Shown here one piece after another: positions 1 to 8,453 of a stretch of DNA of 64,000 nucleotides. How positions within the stretch are numbered: the stretch's first letter is position 1; the number at the start of each line of letters is the position of its first letter. Origin of the DNA: Bacillota bacterium (lineage in GTDB: Bacteria; Bacillota_A; Clostridia; Christensenellales; Aristaeellaceae); assembly GCA_023421735.1 (NCBI GenBank), contig JAEZSP010000078.1, forward strand, positions 3,025-67,024, written 5' to 3'. Both the position numbers and the translations under genes were made by a program. The notes under the pieces are model-generated. The model did not search any database. It was given only the letters and a program-made list of their open reading frames with translations, and was not told where the DNA came from.

Positions 1-203
1 CCGAGTTCGAGGTCGAGGGTCGCCTGGCGCTCCAGGCGCTCGATCTCCTTGCCGAGCGCGACCACGTCCGTCTCCATCCTGTCGTAGGTCGCCGCGTCCT
101 CGGCGGAGATCATACCGTCCGCGCCGCGCTTTTCGTCCAGGAACGCCTTGGCGGCGTCCCATGCCTTCGCGCGCTTCTCGCGCAGGGTAAGAATCTGATT
201 CAT
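1..203 (-). CDS. Phage major capsid protein, N-terminal part (cut by window edge)
   Basis: Only the first 67 codons are visible; the gene runs off the left edge. The peptide starts MNQILTLREKRAKAW and is an alpha-helical, charged segment, as expected for the N-terminal scaffolding (delta) domain of HK97-fold capsid proteins, which the prohead protease removes during maturation. The start ATG at 203 has GGAGGAAG about 5 nt upstream. It follows the ClpP-like protease gene by 19 nt, the canonical portal-protease-capsid order. The fold assignment rests on context and the helical N-terminus, because the body of the capsid protein is outside the window. Confidence 0.72.
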   Translation of the reverse strand, partial: MNQILTLREKRAKAWDAAKAFLDEKRGADGMISAEDAATYDRMETDVVALGKEIERLERQATLDLEL

Positions 204-222
204 CTTGCTTCCTCCAATTTCA

Positions 223-996
223 TCAGTGAGAGATAAGAAAGAGCCGCTTTTCGAGCGACTCGACCGGGATACCTTTGGCGCTACCGGGGACATTCGCATC
301 AGGCGGTCTAGAGTGATCCGACTTGGGCATCCGTGCCCGGAGCTTGGAAAGCAGGCTGTTGGTCACCGCGCGGCGGGAGAAGGTGAAGCTGTCATCCAGG
401 ACGGCTCCGTCTGGTGTGCCTTCCAACTTGTCCTGCGTGAAAAGAATGCCGTCGGCAAATCCAAGCTCGACTGCCTTCTTCGCGGACATCCAGGTTTCTC
501 CGTCCATGAGGTGGGCAATCTTCGCGCGGGAGAGGCCCGTCTTGATCTCATAGGCGTTGATGATGGACTCCTTGACCTCGGCGAGCATATCGATGGCCTT
601 CCGCATCTCCTCGCTGTCCCCAATGGCCAGCGTCATGGGGTTGTGGATCATGAGACAGGAAACCGGCGACATGAGCACGCGCGTGCCCGCCATGGCAATC
701 ACCGATGCCGCTGATGCGGCAATCCCGTCAATCTTGACGGTGACGTCGTTGGGGTACTCCATGAGCATGTTGTATATCTGCGCCGCTGCGAACACGTCGC
801 CTCCCGGGCTGTGGATCCAGACGGTCACAGGACCGGACTCCGACATGAGCTCGGCTTTGAACGCCGCAGGGGTCACGCTGTCGTCGAACCAGCTCTCCTC
901 CGCGATGACGCCCTCCAGATATAGCGTGCGTGCGCCGTTGGTTTCGTCGCGCACCTGCCGGTCGGGCTCCGACCAATGCCAGAACCTTGAATTCAC
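223..996 (-). CDS. ClpP-like prohead (head maturation) protease
   Basis: Serine protease of the ClpP/SppA superfamily that trims capsid and scaffold during head assembly. In the 257-residue protein, HSPGGDVFAA (62-71) forms the oxyanion/strand region, the nucleophile is probably S95 in GIAASAAS (91-98) and the general base H118 in MIHNP. The C-terminal ~70 residues are charged and may be a linker or scaffold tail. I take the GTG at 996, which overlaps the portal stop codon (GTGA) and has AAAGGAG upstream, so translation is probably coupled to the portal gene. The position between portal and capsid is standard for HK97-type siphophages. Confidence 0.93.
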   Translation of the reverse strand: MNSRFWHWSEPDRQVRDETNGARTLYLEGVIAEESWFDDSVTPAAFKAELMSESGPVTVWIHSPGGDVFAAAQIYNMLMEYPNDVTVKIDGIAASAASVIAMAGTRVLMSPVSCLMIHNPMTLAIGDSEEMRKAIDMLAEVKESIINAYEIKTGLSRAKIAHLMDGETWMSAKKAVELGFADGILFTQDKLEGTPDGAVLDDSFTFSRRAVTNSLLSKLRARMPKSDHSRPPDANVPGSAKGIPVESLEKRLFLISH

Positions 997-2252
997 TCGT
1001 TCATCTCCTTTCTTTTTGTGCCCGCAAATACGCCGGCATCCGCAAGTTTCACCATATTTCCGTTCACCATGAAGTTGAATCCGCCTTCAGACTCCGGAAT
1101 CAGATTCATGTTCTCGAGGTTTCGGACATCATTTGGACAGTAGAATCCGTTTTGGATGCCAACGGCATAACTCTCAATGCGGCTTTTAAAGTCACCGCGG
1201 AGCAGGCCCTCCACATTGAACCGCATAAAAAAGCGCTTCTTCTCGTCCTGCGAAAAGAGCGCCCGCTGCATGGCCTGTTCCCAGCGCGCGATCCACGGCG
1301 CGAGGGAGTATTTCACGAATTCCAGTGATTGCTGCTCGATGTTAGAGAAGCTGCTCTTGTCCAGGTCGCCAACCATGTGGGGCGGCACCCGGAAGATGCG
1401 TGCGATCTCGTCGATCTGGAACTTCCGCGTCTCCAGGAACTGAGCTTGTTCGGGAGAAATTGAGATGGGTTTGTAGGCCATCCCCTCTTCCAGCACTGCG
1501 ACGCGGTGGGCGTTCCCACTGCCCTGGTAGATGGCGTTCCAGGAGTCGCGCACACGCTTGGGATCTTTCACGACGCCCGGGTGTTCGAGCACGCCGCCTG
1601 GCTGCGCGCCGTTTTGGTAGAAGGACGCGCCATACTCGTCGCAGGCGAGCCCCATCCCGATGGCGTTCTTCGCCATGGCGATGGGCGAGTAGCCGACCAA
1701 ACCGTCAAAGCCGAGGCCCGGGATGTGGAGCACATTCGGGGGAGCGAGCACAACCGTGCTCTTCTGACCCAGTGTCCGCGCGTCACCGTCCGACCGGGTA
1801 TATGCATAGTAGAGCCGCCCGGCGTTGTCCCGGTCCACCGTCATGCGGTCCGGCATGAGGGGATAGAGCGCAATGACCTCGCCGCGCCCGTTGCGGATGA
1901 TTTGGGAAAAGGCATTCCCCCAGAGCAAAAGATGCGTCATGAGGGTTTCCCGGAAGGAGAACGCAGACATCTCCGGGTTCGGCTCGTCGTGAAGAAGCAT
2001 GTACAGCGGGTGTTGGATTTCCTTCTCTTTTCCCCCGGTGTCGTTGTAGCGATACACATGAAGGGGAAGGGAGGCGATAGCTTCGGCGAGTATTCGAACA
2101 CATGCGTAGACCGCAGTCATCTGCATGGCGCTGCGCTCGTTAACCGCCTTGCCGGAGGTCGTGCCGCCGAACAGGAAAGAATAACCGCTGCCATTCAGGC
2201 TGTTTTGCGGTTTGTCCCTCGACCTGAAGATACGACCAAGGAAGCTAGACAT
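993..2252 (-). CDS. Phage portal protein (HK97 family)
   Basis: 419-residue dodecameric portal subunit that forms the DNA entry channel at one capsid vertex and docks the terminase. Features typical of the HK97 portal family include the N-terminal AVNERSAMQMTAVYACVR block, LMTHLLLWGNAF, and the FRVPPHMVGDL and SSFSNIEQQ blocks in the second half. I prefer the ATG at 2252 (MSSFLGRIF) over an in-frame GTG-type start at 2273, because AAGGGGG lies about 9 nt upstream. The start overlaps the terminase stop by 8 nt, indicating translational coupling. Confidence 0.93.
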   Translation of the reverse strand: MSSFLGRIFRSRDKPQNSLNGSGYSFLFGGTTSGKAVNERSAMQMTAVYACVRILAEAIASLPLHVYRYNDTGGKEKEIQHPLYMLLHDEPNPEMSAFSFRETLMTHLLLWGNAFSQIIRNGRGEVIALYPLMPDRMTVDRDNAGRLYYAYTRSDGDARTLGQKSTVVLAPPNVLHIPGLGFDGLVGYSPIAMAKNAIGMGLACDEYGASFYQNGAQPGGVLEHPGVVKDPKRVRDSWNAIYQGSGNAHRVAVLEEGMAYKPISISPEQAQFLETRKFQIDEIARIFRVPPHMVGDLDKSSFSNIEQQSLEFVKYSLAPWIARWEQAMQRALFSQDEKKRFFMRFNVEGLLRGDFKSRIESYAVGIQNGFYCPNDVRNLENMNLIPESEGGFNFMVNGNMVKLADAGVFAGTKRKEMNE

Positions 2253-3885
2253 ACAGGAGCCCCCTTTCCGCATAGACCGACTCGTTGATGCCGCCGCCCA
2301 GCGTTGCCCTGGCGAAACCCATGATCAGCGCGACGACGCCGTCGATCTTCTCGGTGGACTTCTTTTTGTTGGGCTTGATGTTCCCCGCCGCGTCCTGATC
2401 GACAACGACGTTGCCCATGTTCCAGTCGAGGACGGGGTGTTTGCCGTGCCGAATCTTGCCCTCCATCACGAACTGGTAGAAGTCCTTGCTCGGCGGGGAC
2501 ATAGACACGAATCCCTGCCCAAACGGGAATACTGAAAAGCCATGCTCCGCGCCCAGTTCCTCCAAATCGCGGCGTATCTTCTCCGCGCCGTAGCGGTCAT
2601 AGGCGATCTCCCGGATGCGGAAGCGCTCGGACAGATTGGCGATGAACGTTACGATGTAGTCGTAGTCCACCACGTTGCCTTCAGTGGTGTTGAACACGCC
2701 CATCTTCCGCCATACGGCGTAGGGAACGTGGTCGCGCCGCGTGCGCAGTTCGATCACATCCTCTGGGAGCCAGTAGAAGGGTAGGACGGTGTACTTCTCG
2801 TCGACGGCCGCGGGCGGGAACACCAGCACCAACGCTGTAAGATCGCCCGTGCTGGAGAGGTCGAGCCCGCAATAACAATCGCGGCCTTCCAACTCGTTCC
2901 AGTCGATTTGAGCACCGAGAGCGTCCCATTTATCCATGGGCATCCAGCGGATGTCTGCGTTGCACCATTCGTTGAGCCGGAACTGCCGGAAGTGCATCTC
3001 CTCGGCGGGGTTCTGCTTCGCCTGCTCGAAGGCCGCCCGGACGGTTTCATATGGGATCGTCACTCCTATGGACGGATTCACTCGTCGCCAGACGGCTTCA
3101 TCCTCCCAGTTGTCATCTTCCTCGATGCCGAACACTGCGGGATAGAACGAGGAGTCAACCTTCGAGCCGTCCAGCACAGCCTTCGCCTTGCTGTGGATCT
3201 CGTAGCAGATGCTCGTCTTGTCCCTGCCCGCGGTGGTGATGAGGAAGTAGAGCGGCTGCCGTCTGGCATCGCCCGTAAACTTCGTCATGGTGTCGTACAG
3301 CTCACGGGTCTGCTGTGCGAACAACTCGTCGAAGATCAGCCCACTCACGTTGAACCCCTGCTTGGACTTGGTTTCCGAGGAGAGCACCCGATAAAAGCTG
3401 TTCGTATGCTGGAAGACGATCCGCTTAGTGGAGGGTACCAACTTCGAAAGCGCGAGCAGGTCACGGTTTTGTTCCACCATGGATTTGGCCGTGTTAAACA
3501 CGATGGCCGCCTGGTTTATGTCGGCCGCGCAGGAGTACACCTCGGCGCCAGCTTCGCCATCTGCGAACAATAGGTACAAGGCAATGGCTGCTGCAAGTTC
3601 TGATTTTCCTTGCTTCTTTGTTAATTCTACGTAAGCTGTGCGAAACTGTCGGTACCCATCCTCGCAGACGATACCGAAAATGTCGCGCACAATCTGCTCC
3701 TGCCAGGGCATGAGATGAAACGGCTTTCCGAACCATTCACCCGTGGTATGCTTGAGCATCTGGATGAAGTTGACCGCAAAGTCAGCGCGCCGGGAATCGT
3801 AGTGGCTGGTCGGGAGCATCAGCTTCGTTGGTGTATATATGTATTCGCCCAAAGGAGTGCCTCCCTCCCGCAAAAGAAAAGACAT
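2245..3885 (-). CDS. Terminase large subunit (TerL)
   Basis: ATP-driven DNA packaging motor and headful/cos nuclease, 546 residues. The N-terminal ATPase shows an adenine-binding PWQEQIVRDIFG stretch, a Walker A-like KKQGKSE near residue 90 and a Walker B-like LIFDELFAQ near 184-192, followed by the C-motif LITTAG. The C-terminal half carries acidic residues of an RNase H-like nuclease (GLDLSSTGDLTAL, then YDRYGAE). It is directly upstream of and coupled to the portal gene. The Shine-Dalgarno sequence before the 3885 ATG is weak, so a slightly different start is possible. Confidence 0.94.
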   Translation of the reverse strand: MSFLLREGGTPLGEYIYTPTKLMLPTSHYDSRRADFAVNFIQMLKHTTGEWFGKPFHLMPWQEQIVRDIFGIVCEDGYRQFRTAYVELTKKQGKSELAAAIALYLLFADGEAGAEVYSCAADINQAAIVFNTAKSMVEQNRDLLALSKLVPSTKRIVFQHTNSFYRVLSSETKSKQGFNVSGLIFDELFAQQTRELYDTMTKFTGDARRQPLYFLITTAGRDKTSICYEIHSKAKAVLDGSKVDSSFYPAVFGIEEDDNWEDEAVWRRVNPSIGVTIPYETVRAAFEQAKQNPAEEMHFRQFRLNEWCNADIRWMPMDKWDALGAQIDWNELEGRDCYCGLDLSSTGDLTALVLVFPPAAVDEKYTVLPFYWLPEDVIELRTRRDHVPYAVWRKMGVFNTTEGNVVDYDYIVTFIANLSERFRIREIAYDRYGAEKIRRDLEELGAEHGFSVFPFGQGFVSMSPPSKDFYQFVMEGKIRHGKHPVLDWNMGNVVVDQDAAGNIKPNKKKSTEKIDGVVALIMGFARATLGGGINESVYAERGLLYV

Positions 3886-3961
3886 CCGAAGAAATCACAA
3901 AGGTCATTTTATACGAGGAACAGCCCCTTTCGGGGCGTCCTCCGGCGTGGCAGTCGTTGCG

Positions 3962-4369
3962 CTACGGGTTCGTCGCGCCTGTCAGAATGACGCGCACATA
4001 TGCGCCGCGGTCGCACTCGATGAAATTCACCAGTTCGTAGAAGCCCATGTCAAAGGCAATCCGCTGGACACCCTGAGTGTCTATCATATTGGTCGCCCCG
4101 GTAGCCCTGACTTGTAAGAGTTGCTCCAACACCTTATCGCGCATTGGGGTAATGCATCTGATCTCGTCCACACTGAAAACCGCGCCGAGGGTTACACCAT
4201 TGCGCCATTTCACAAAAACCGTGCCGGTATCGTCAATGTTCGTCACCTCACCGATTGTGCCAGGGGGGATGCTCGTGTAGGGGTCAGCGATTGAAACACA
4301 CTCGACCATCGCCCCGACCGGGAAAGCCCTGCGCACCTGCTCGACTTGCTCCTTATTCGGATACTTCAT
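3962..4369 (-). CDS. DUF4314 domain protein
   Basis: 135-residue small protein starting MKYPNKEQVEQVRR. Residues ~15-65 form an all-beta segment (GAMVECVSI..PPGTIGEV..DDTGTVFVKWRNG) that matches the DUF4314 pattern found in phages and conjugative elements of Clostridia. DUF4314 folds probably resemble small KOW/SH3-like barrels, but the function is unknown. The C-terminal half (INMIDTQGVQRIAFD-type) is unassigned. I chose the ATG at 4369 rather than upstream codons, which translate to Arg/Ser-rich shadow sequence. It overlaps the end of the upstream 'virulence' gene by 17 nt, so the two are probably co-translated. Confidence 0.7.
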   Translation of the reverse strand: MKYPNKEQVEQVRRAFPVGAMVECVSIADPYTSIPPGTIGEVTNIDDTGTVFVKWRNGVTLGAVFSVDEIRCITPMRDKVLEQLLQVRATGATNMIDTQGVQRIAFDMGFYELVNFIECDRGAYVRVILTGATNP

Positions 4370-5258
4370 CGCTTGCCGCCTCCTCTTTTTTGTTCTTCCA
4401 GGCTGAATTGCCCTCAAGCTTGGAGAGCAGAATCTTCCGCGCCGCCTTGTACTCGTCGCCGATGAACCCAAGGGAGAGCAGGAAGCAGCGCATAGCGAAT
4501 TTAGGACTGCCCTCGATGACCCTCTCTTTGGCGGTGACGCGCTTTTTCTCGAGCGCCGTCCTGCAAAGAAGACTGATGAGCGTAGCGTAGGCTTGCGCGT
4601 GCGCACCATCGATGTTTACGCTGAACCAAGGAAACCGGAGCGTATCCTCGCTCATTTGGATCGGCAGTTCGTCCGCGTCGAGAGCGGATTTCAGAAGCGT
4701 GGCTTTGGCGTTGACCAGCTTGGTGAGGTTATCGAGCTTCTCAGGTGTGAACCCCTCGAGCGGCATCTCGATGGTGAGCCGATCGGGAACTTTGAATTCG
4801 GGAACGTCGCTTGGCTGCATCCCGTTCTCGCCCTGCCAGTCTTCGCGCCGCACCCGCCCAAGCCCCAGTTCCTCGCGCTCGGTAAGCGCTAAGTCCTCGT
4901 ATTCGGGCTGCCCTTCCATCCACGCTTCCGCTTGCCTGAGCCTTGCTTCGGTCGGAGGCACGTTGGCGTCCGCGTATCGTCCGGGGTGGTGCTGGTCGAT
5001 ATCGGGGGATTCGTCGTATTCCTCGCTGACCGCCTTGAAGTCGTGCATGCCGCAGAGATCGGCGACCAGATCGCGATTGTCCGGACCTGTGACCGTCCCG
5101 GTCTTGTCAATGTGGTAGCTGCCAGCCCGGCTCGGGTCGCCCACCTCGTAAGCCGCCGTGGGCATTCCGAGGTACTTAACCGGGGCGTTCAGTTCCTGAC
5201 TGATGGCGCCCACTAGCGCCTTGCGTTCCGTGCCCGTGATGTTGTAGGCAATCTTCAT
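4353..5258 (-). CDS. 'Virulence-related' protein of clostridial phages and mobile elements
   Basis: 301-residue protein beginning MKIAYNITG. The N-terminal ~65 residues (AYNITGTERKALVGAISQ ... DKTGTVTGPDN) form a small alpha/beta module that recurs at the C-terminus of the protein at 35544-36167 in this window. The middle is acidic and linker-like. The C-terminal half (RLTIEMPLEGFTPEKLDNL..., then a helical block) resembles proteins annotated 'virulence protein' in clostridial prophages. Such names are historical and no activity is established. The second ATG (5258) is preferred because GGAGGAA is 8 nt upstream of it and only 2 nt from the first ATG. Confidence 0.55.
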   Translation of the reverse strand: MKIAYNITGTERKALVGAISQELNAPVKYLGMPTAAYEVGDPSRAGSYHIDKTGTVTGPDNRDLVADLCGMHDFKAVSEEYDESPDIDQHHPGRYADANVPPTEARLRQAEAWMEGQPEYEDLALTEREELGLGRVRREDWQGENGMQPSDVPEFKVPDRLTIEMPLEGFTPEKLDNLTKLVNAKATLLKSALDADELPIQMSEDTLRFPWFSVNIDGAHAQAYATLISLLCRTALEKKRVTAKERVIEGSPKFAMRCFLLSLGFIGDEYKAARKILLSKLEGNSAWKNKKEEAASDEVSE

Positions 5259-5366
5259 GTGCATTTCCTCCGATTTCGATTCCGAAGGGTTACTGCCCCT
5301 GCGGTATGCACATATTCGCTCGAATCGCCCATGAATGCAAGATAAGAAAGTGTGTACTGGAAAAGG

Positions 5367-6614
5367 TCAGCTCGAGGCCCTTTCTGACACGAGGATTTCC
5401 GCGGCTCCAAATAGGCGCCCTTCTCGCTCGACCGTCACTCCGTCCGAGCCGTAGCTGTCGATCCAGCGACGCACTGCTGCAGACGCGAACTTCGGATCGA
5501 GTTCCATGCCGAAACAAATGCGATTCAACTGCTCGCAGGCAATGCCCGTCGAAAAGCTCCCCGCGAACGGCTCGTACACAATCGCGTTCGCCTGTGTCGA
5601 GCAAGTCAGCGGGTACGCCATCAGCGGCACGGGTTTTTGGGTGCTGTGGTACTCGGACTTTTTCGGACGATCAAATCTCCATACGGTCGTTTGCTTGCGA
5701 TCGGAGTACCATGCGTGTCTCTTGGTGTCCTTGAAGCTGTAAAGACAAGGCTCGTGAATCTGCTGAAAGTCGCCGCGACCGAGGACGAGCGCGTCCTTGA
5801 CCCAGATACACGTCGTGCTGTAGTGGAACCCGGCGTTCACGGTCGCGTTATAGAAGTTGACCTTTTCACTGTCCGAGTGGAAGCAATAAAAGGCCCCGCC
5901 ATCGGCGAGGTGTTCGTATGCGAGTTTGAACGCCGAGAGCAGGAACTCATAGAACTGCTCTTTCGGCATGTTGTCGTTGAGTATCTTGCCCTTACCACCG
6001 TTGAAGTTGACGTTGTAAGGGGCGTCTGTCAGGCAAGTGTTCGCGCGCTTGCCGTCCATAAGACGCGCCACATCCTCCGGCTTCGTGCTGTCTCCGCAGA
6101 GCAATCGATGATTCCCCAGGTGCCAGAGGTCTCCTGGGTTGACGAACGGGGGCTGCTGAAGAGCCGCGTCCACATCGAAATCATCTTCACGTGCCTCGGC
6201 ATCATCCCCGGCGAACAGCTTCTCGATCTCAATGGCGTCGAAGCCGGTCAGTTCCAGGTCGAAGCCGAGGTCCTTCAATTCGCCCATTTCAAGAGCCAGC
6301 TGCTCTTCATCCCATCCTGCGCTCAAGGCGAGCCTGTTGTCGGCGAGGATGTAGGCGCGCTTCTGCGCGTCGGTCAGATGCTCCGCGAACACGCAGGGCA
6401 CTTCGGTCAGCCCCTCGGCTTTCGCCGCCGCCACGCGCCCGTGGCCCGCGATGATGTTGTAATCCTTGTCGATGATGCAGGGATTGACAAACCCATATTC
6501 CCGCAGGGATGCGCGCAGCTGGAGAATCTGCTCTTTAGAATGAGTGCGGGCATTGCGCGAAAATGGGACCAGACGGTCAATCTCTACTTGCTCGAACCGG
6601 GTCGTGGATAACAT
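5367..6614 (-). CDS. ParB-like domain fused to DNA methyltransferase
   Basis: 415-residue fusion. Residues ~8-120 are a ParB/sulfiredoxin-like domain (VPFSRNARTHSKEQ, then IAGHGRVAAA). Residues ~165-405 are a beta-class amino-methyltransferase, with motif IV before motif I, as in phage N6-adenine/N4-cytosine enzymes. Motif IV reads TDAPYN (D197-Y200) instead of DPPY, and motif I reads FAGSFSTG (F354 where glycine is usual). Both catalytic signatures are thus altered, so activity is doubtful. Known relatives protect phage DNA from host restriction. The start at 6614 lies 2 nt downstream of the TerS stop. Upstream codons in the same frame are shadow sequence of TerS. Confidence 0.88.
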   Translation of the reverse strand: MLSTTRFEQVEIDRLVPFSRNARTHSKEQILQLRASLREYGFVNPCIIDKDYNIIAGHGRVAAAKAEGLTEVPCVFAEHLTDAQKRAYILADNRLALSAGWDEEQLALEMGELKDLGFDLELTGFDAIEIEKLFAGDDAEAREDDFDVDAALQQPPFVNPGDLWHLGNHRLLCGDSTKPEDVARLMDGKRANTCLTDAPYNVNFNGGKGKILNDNMPKEQFYEFLLSAFKLAYEHLADGGAFYCFHSDSEKVNFYNATVNAGFHYSTTCIWVKDALVLGRGDFQQIHEPCLYSFKDTKRHAWYSDRKQTTVWRFDRPKKSEYHSTQKPVPLMAYPLTCSTQANAIVYEPFAGSFSTGIACEQLNRICFGMELDPKFASAAVRRWIDSYGSDGVTVEREGRLFGAAEILVSERASS

Positions 6615-6616
6615 CC

Positions 6617-7111
6617 CTAAAACCCCCTTGTCTTTAAAAGCTCCAGGAAGGCGTTTTTCTCCTCGCCCCTGTCGCCGCTGTATCTGTTGATGATCTGCAT
6701 GATGAGGTTGAAGTCGTCGCGCATCGCCTTGTAATAGCCCTGCCCGGCGGTGACGTAGGGTGAGAGCTTCAGTTCCTTCGTCATCCGCCCGATCTTCCGG
6801 TTCATGCACTCGCAGGCGAGGAAGCCCTGCCGGTTGAGCACATAATCGGTGATCGTCTGGGGCGCGACGAAGCCCTCGCAGCCGCGCGCCGCGATGAACT
6901 CCTCGAGTTCCACACGGAGAACATCCGCAGAGGGGACTTCCTTCTCGCACTCCTTCATCGCCATCGAGAAGTAATTCGCCATGACATTTTTGGAGTACAC
7001 CTTTTTCGGCGCGGGCGCGGGCGGCGTCTTGACCGCCCTGCCTTCGAGCTTCTTGTCCTGGATGTTATTCCGGGGACGCCCCGCCCCCGGCCGATACCCT
7101 CCGCTGGGCAT
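6617..7111 (-). CDS. Terminase small subunit (P27-like)
   Basis: 164-residue DNA-recognition subunit of the packaging motor. It begins MPSGGYRPGAGRPR, whose RPGAGRP segment is the AT-hook-like basic N-terminus typical of clostridial TerS. A Pro/Lys linker and a helical domain follow (SADVLRVELEEFIAARG..., VLNRQGFLACECMNRKIG), and the C-terminus NAFLELLKTRGF is probably the TerL-interacting tail. I chose the ATG at 7111, because upstream in-frame sequence is low-complexity Lys/Asn-rich leader. Three genes separate it from TerL, which is a common arrangement in this phage group. Confidence 0.8.
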   Translation of the reverse strand: MPSGGYRPGAGRPRNNIQDKKLEGRAVKTPPAPAPKKVYSKNVMANYFSMAMKECEKEVPSADVLRVELEEFIAARGCEGFVAPQTITDYVLNRQGFLACECMNRKIGRMTKELKLSPYVTAGQGYYKAMRDDFNLIMQIINRYSGDRGEEKNAFLELLKTRGF

Positions 7112-7418
7112 GGGCGTCGCCTCCCCTGTTTTGATTCCGAGCCTTTGATTTTTTGATTTTTGATTTCTGAAAAACGCACGCGAGAGGGCGGCCCGCTTTA
7201 GCATGGTAAAGTGGTAGAGAAGTGATCCCCCCTACCCTGAATTGTATCCCTGAAACCGGACAGAAAATGAAAATTACTTGAAAGCTTGGGGCCGAGAGAT
7301 TCGGACAAAAAGCAGAGAGTGCAGCCCAAATACTGGACAGTTGAATTATTGCTGGCATAATGGTATCCAGCAGTCGATGTGGGTTTATGGATAGCGCGCG
7401 GTAGGTCGCTGGAACTCA
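7112..7418. other. Non-coding stretch between HNH and TerS genes; possible cos region
   Basis: About 300 bases with no convincing gene on either strand. It lies between the HNH packaging endonuclease and TerS, which is where cohesive-end (cos) sites usually sit in HK97-type siphophages. The stretch has lower GC than its flanks, for example around 7260-7340. I could not identify a specific cos core. The cos assignment is inference from gene order only. Confidence 0.3.
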
Positions 7419-7778
7419 CTAGCGGCGTCCCCAACGATCACCCTCACGGGCGGAGATGGCCGAATGGCAAGGCTTGCAGAGAGCAGCGAGATTGGCCTCG
7501 TCGTTCGTCCCACCCCGCGAGAGGGGCAGGATGTGGTGTACCTCAGACGCGGGGGTGGCTCGTCCGTGCTCCATGCACTCTGCGCACAATGGATGCGCCG
7601 CGAGGAACCGCGCGCGCACTTTTTGCCACTGATATCCATAGCGCTTCTTCGATGCGGGGTCGCGCTCGTAGCGGTTGTAATGCGAAGACACCCGCTTCTG
7701 GTGCTCAGGGCAATACCGCTGGTCGGTCAGCGCCGGGCAGCCGGGGTAGCCGCAGGGTTTCACTGCTTTGTATGGCAT
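7419..7778 (-). CDS. HNH endonuclease (phage packaging type)
   Basis: 119-residue protein starting MPYKAVKPC. Two CxxC-type pairs (CGYPGC near 8-13, then CAEC and CKPC flanking the core) bind zinc. The HNH core is VHHILPLSRGG followed by NLAALCKPCHS, with the catalytic HH pair and the Asn/His residues intact. HNH proteins encoded next to TerS are known to stimulate terminase nuclease activity at cos in long-tailed phages, and that is the likely role here. The start at 7778 is chosen over 7796 because the family begins at the cysteine motif, but both are possible. Confidence 0.9.
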   Translation of the reverse strand: MPYKAVKPCGYPGCPALTDQRYCPEHQKRVSSHYNRYERDPASKKRYGYQWQKVRARFLAAHPLCAECMEHGRATPASEVHHILPLSRGGTNDEANLAALCKPCHSAISAREGDRWGRR

Positions 7779-7902
7779 GCTTCGCCTCCGCTTCAACGCA
7801 TCAGAAAAGCCCCGCAGGATTTCTCCCGCGAGGCTCGCGCACCCAACTCTGTCATCCTAATAGTACCACGACGGAACCCGCTATGCAAGGGAGCATCGAC
7901 TC

Positions 7903-8313
7903 TCAAACACTCTCATTCGCTATCAGCCGTTCCACCTCTTCAAGGGCGGCGATGTGGAGCCGGTAAACCTGGGCCTCGCTGTAATGAAGCTCATTTGAGA
8001 TTGCCGCCCACGGTTTGCCGCTGATGTACCGCTTCACAAGCAGCGCGTGAAGTATTGGATCAGCTACGGCGTTGATGGTTTCGTTGATCTCAGTCAGTTT
8101 ATCGTACTGAGCCTTCATCTGCTCCTCGAAGTCCAGATAGCGGATGATCGCATCCTCGCTCGCGCGTATATTGCGGGTGGAAGACTTGGGCATATCGGAT
8201 AGCCGAGGCGCCATGTACTCGGCGGCAGACCTTAGGCGTTCCAGCTGCTCGGCCATGGCACTCAACCTGATCGGGATGGTTCTTGCCTGCTGGAGGTATA
8301 CAAGCGCTGTCAT
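7903..8313 (-). CDS. ArpU/DUF1492-type late transcription regulator
   Basis: 136-residue protein starting MTALVYLQQAR, matching the usual MTAxxYLxQA start of DUF1492 proteins. The middle (LSDMPKSSTRN) and the C-terminal sigma-region-4-like helix-turn-helix (WAAISNELHYSEAQVYRLH) also fit that family. ArpU-like proteins activate late phage operons or muramidase export genes. Here the gene lies just upstream of HNH-TerS and the head genes. The ATG at 8313 overlaps the stop of a 28-codon ORF (ATGA), which suggests coupling. An uninterrupted longer frame to 8457 exists but its extra residues do not look conserved. Confidence 0.75.
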   Translation of the reverse strand: MTALVYLQQARTIPIRLSAMAEQLERLRSAAEYMAPRLSDMPKSSTRNIRASEDAIIRYLDFEEQMKAQYDKLTEINETINAVADPILHALLVKRYISGKPWAAISNELHYSEAQVYRLHIAALEEVERLIANESV

Positions 8314-8396
8314 ACGTCGCACCGCCTTGTACGGGTTGCGAAGTCCGGCCATGTGATCTGGAGCTCCCAGCGCATATCGCTCGTTTTGGTTTCCAT
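8310..8396 (-). CDS. Small ORF (28 aa) upstream of the ArpU-like gene
   Basis: Encodes a peptide starting METKTSDMRWELQ. It is supported by a strong ribosome site (GGAGGTG, 5 nt before the ATG) and by an ATGA overlap with the following DUF1492 gene, which suggests it is translated and couples translation of that regulator. It could be a leader peptide rather than a functional protein. I recognise no domain. Confidence 0.4.
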   Translation of the reverse strand: METKTSDMRWELQITWPDFATRTRRCDV

Positions 8397-8453
8397 CGGC
8401 CACCTCCGAAAATGTGATCCGCTCGGATTGGCAGCTTTTGACTCCTGTGATTG

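Noticed and set aside
3886..3961. Hairpin CCCC-TTTC-GGGG before the terminase as a riboswitch
   Set aside because: It is a single short stem without other conserved elements; similar CCCTTTCGGGG hairpins recur in the prophage and look like small attenuators or repeats.
5637..6611. Plus-strand 324-codon frame opposite the ParB-methyltransferase
   Set aside because: Shadow of the minus-strand gene; no start signal and no recognisable domain.
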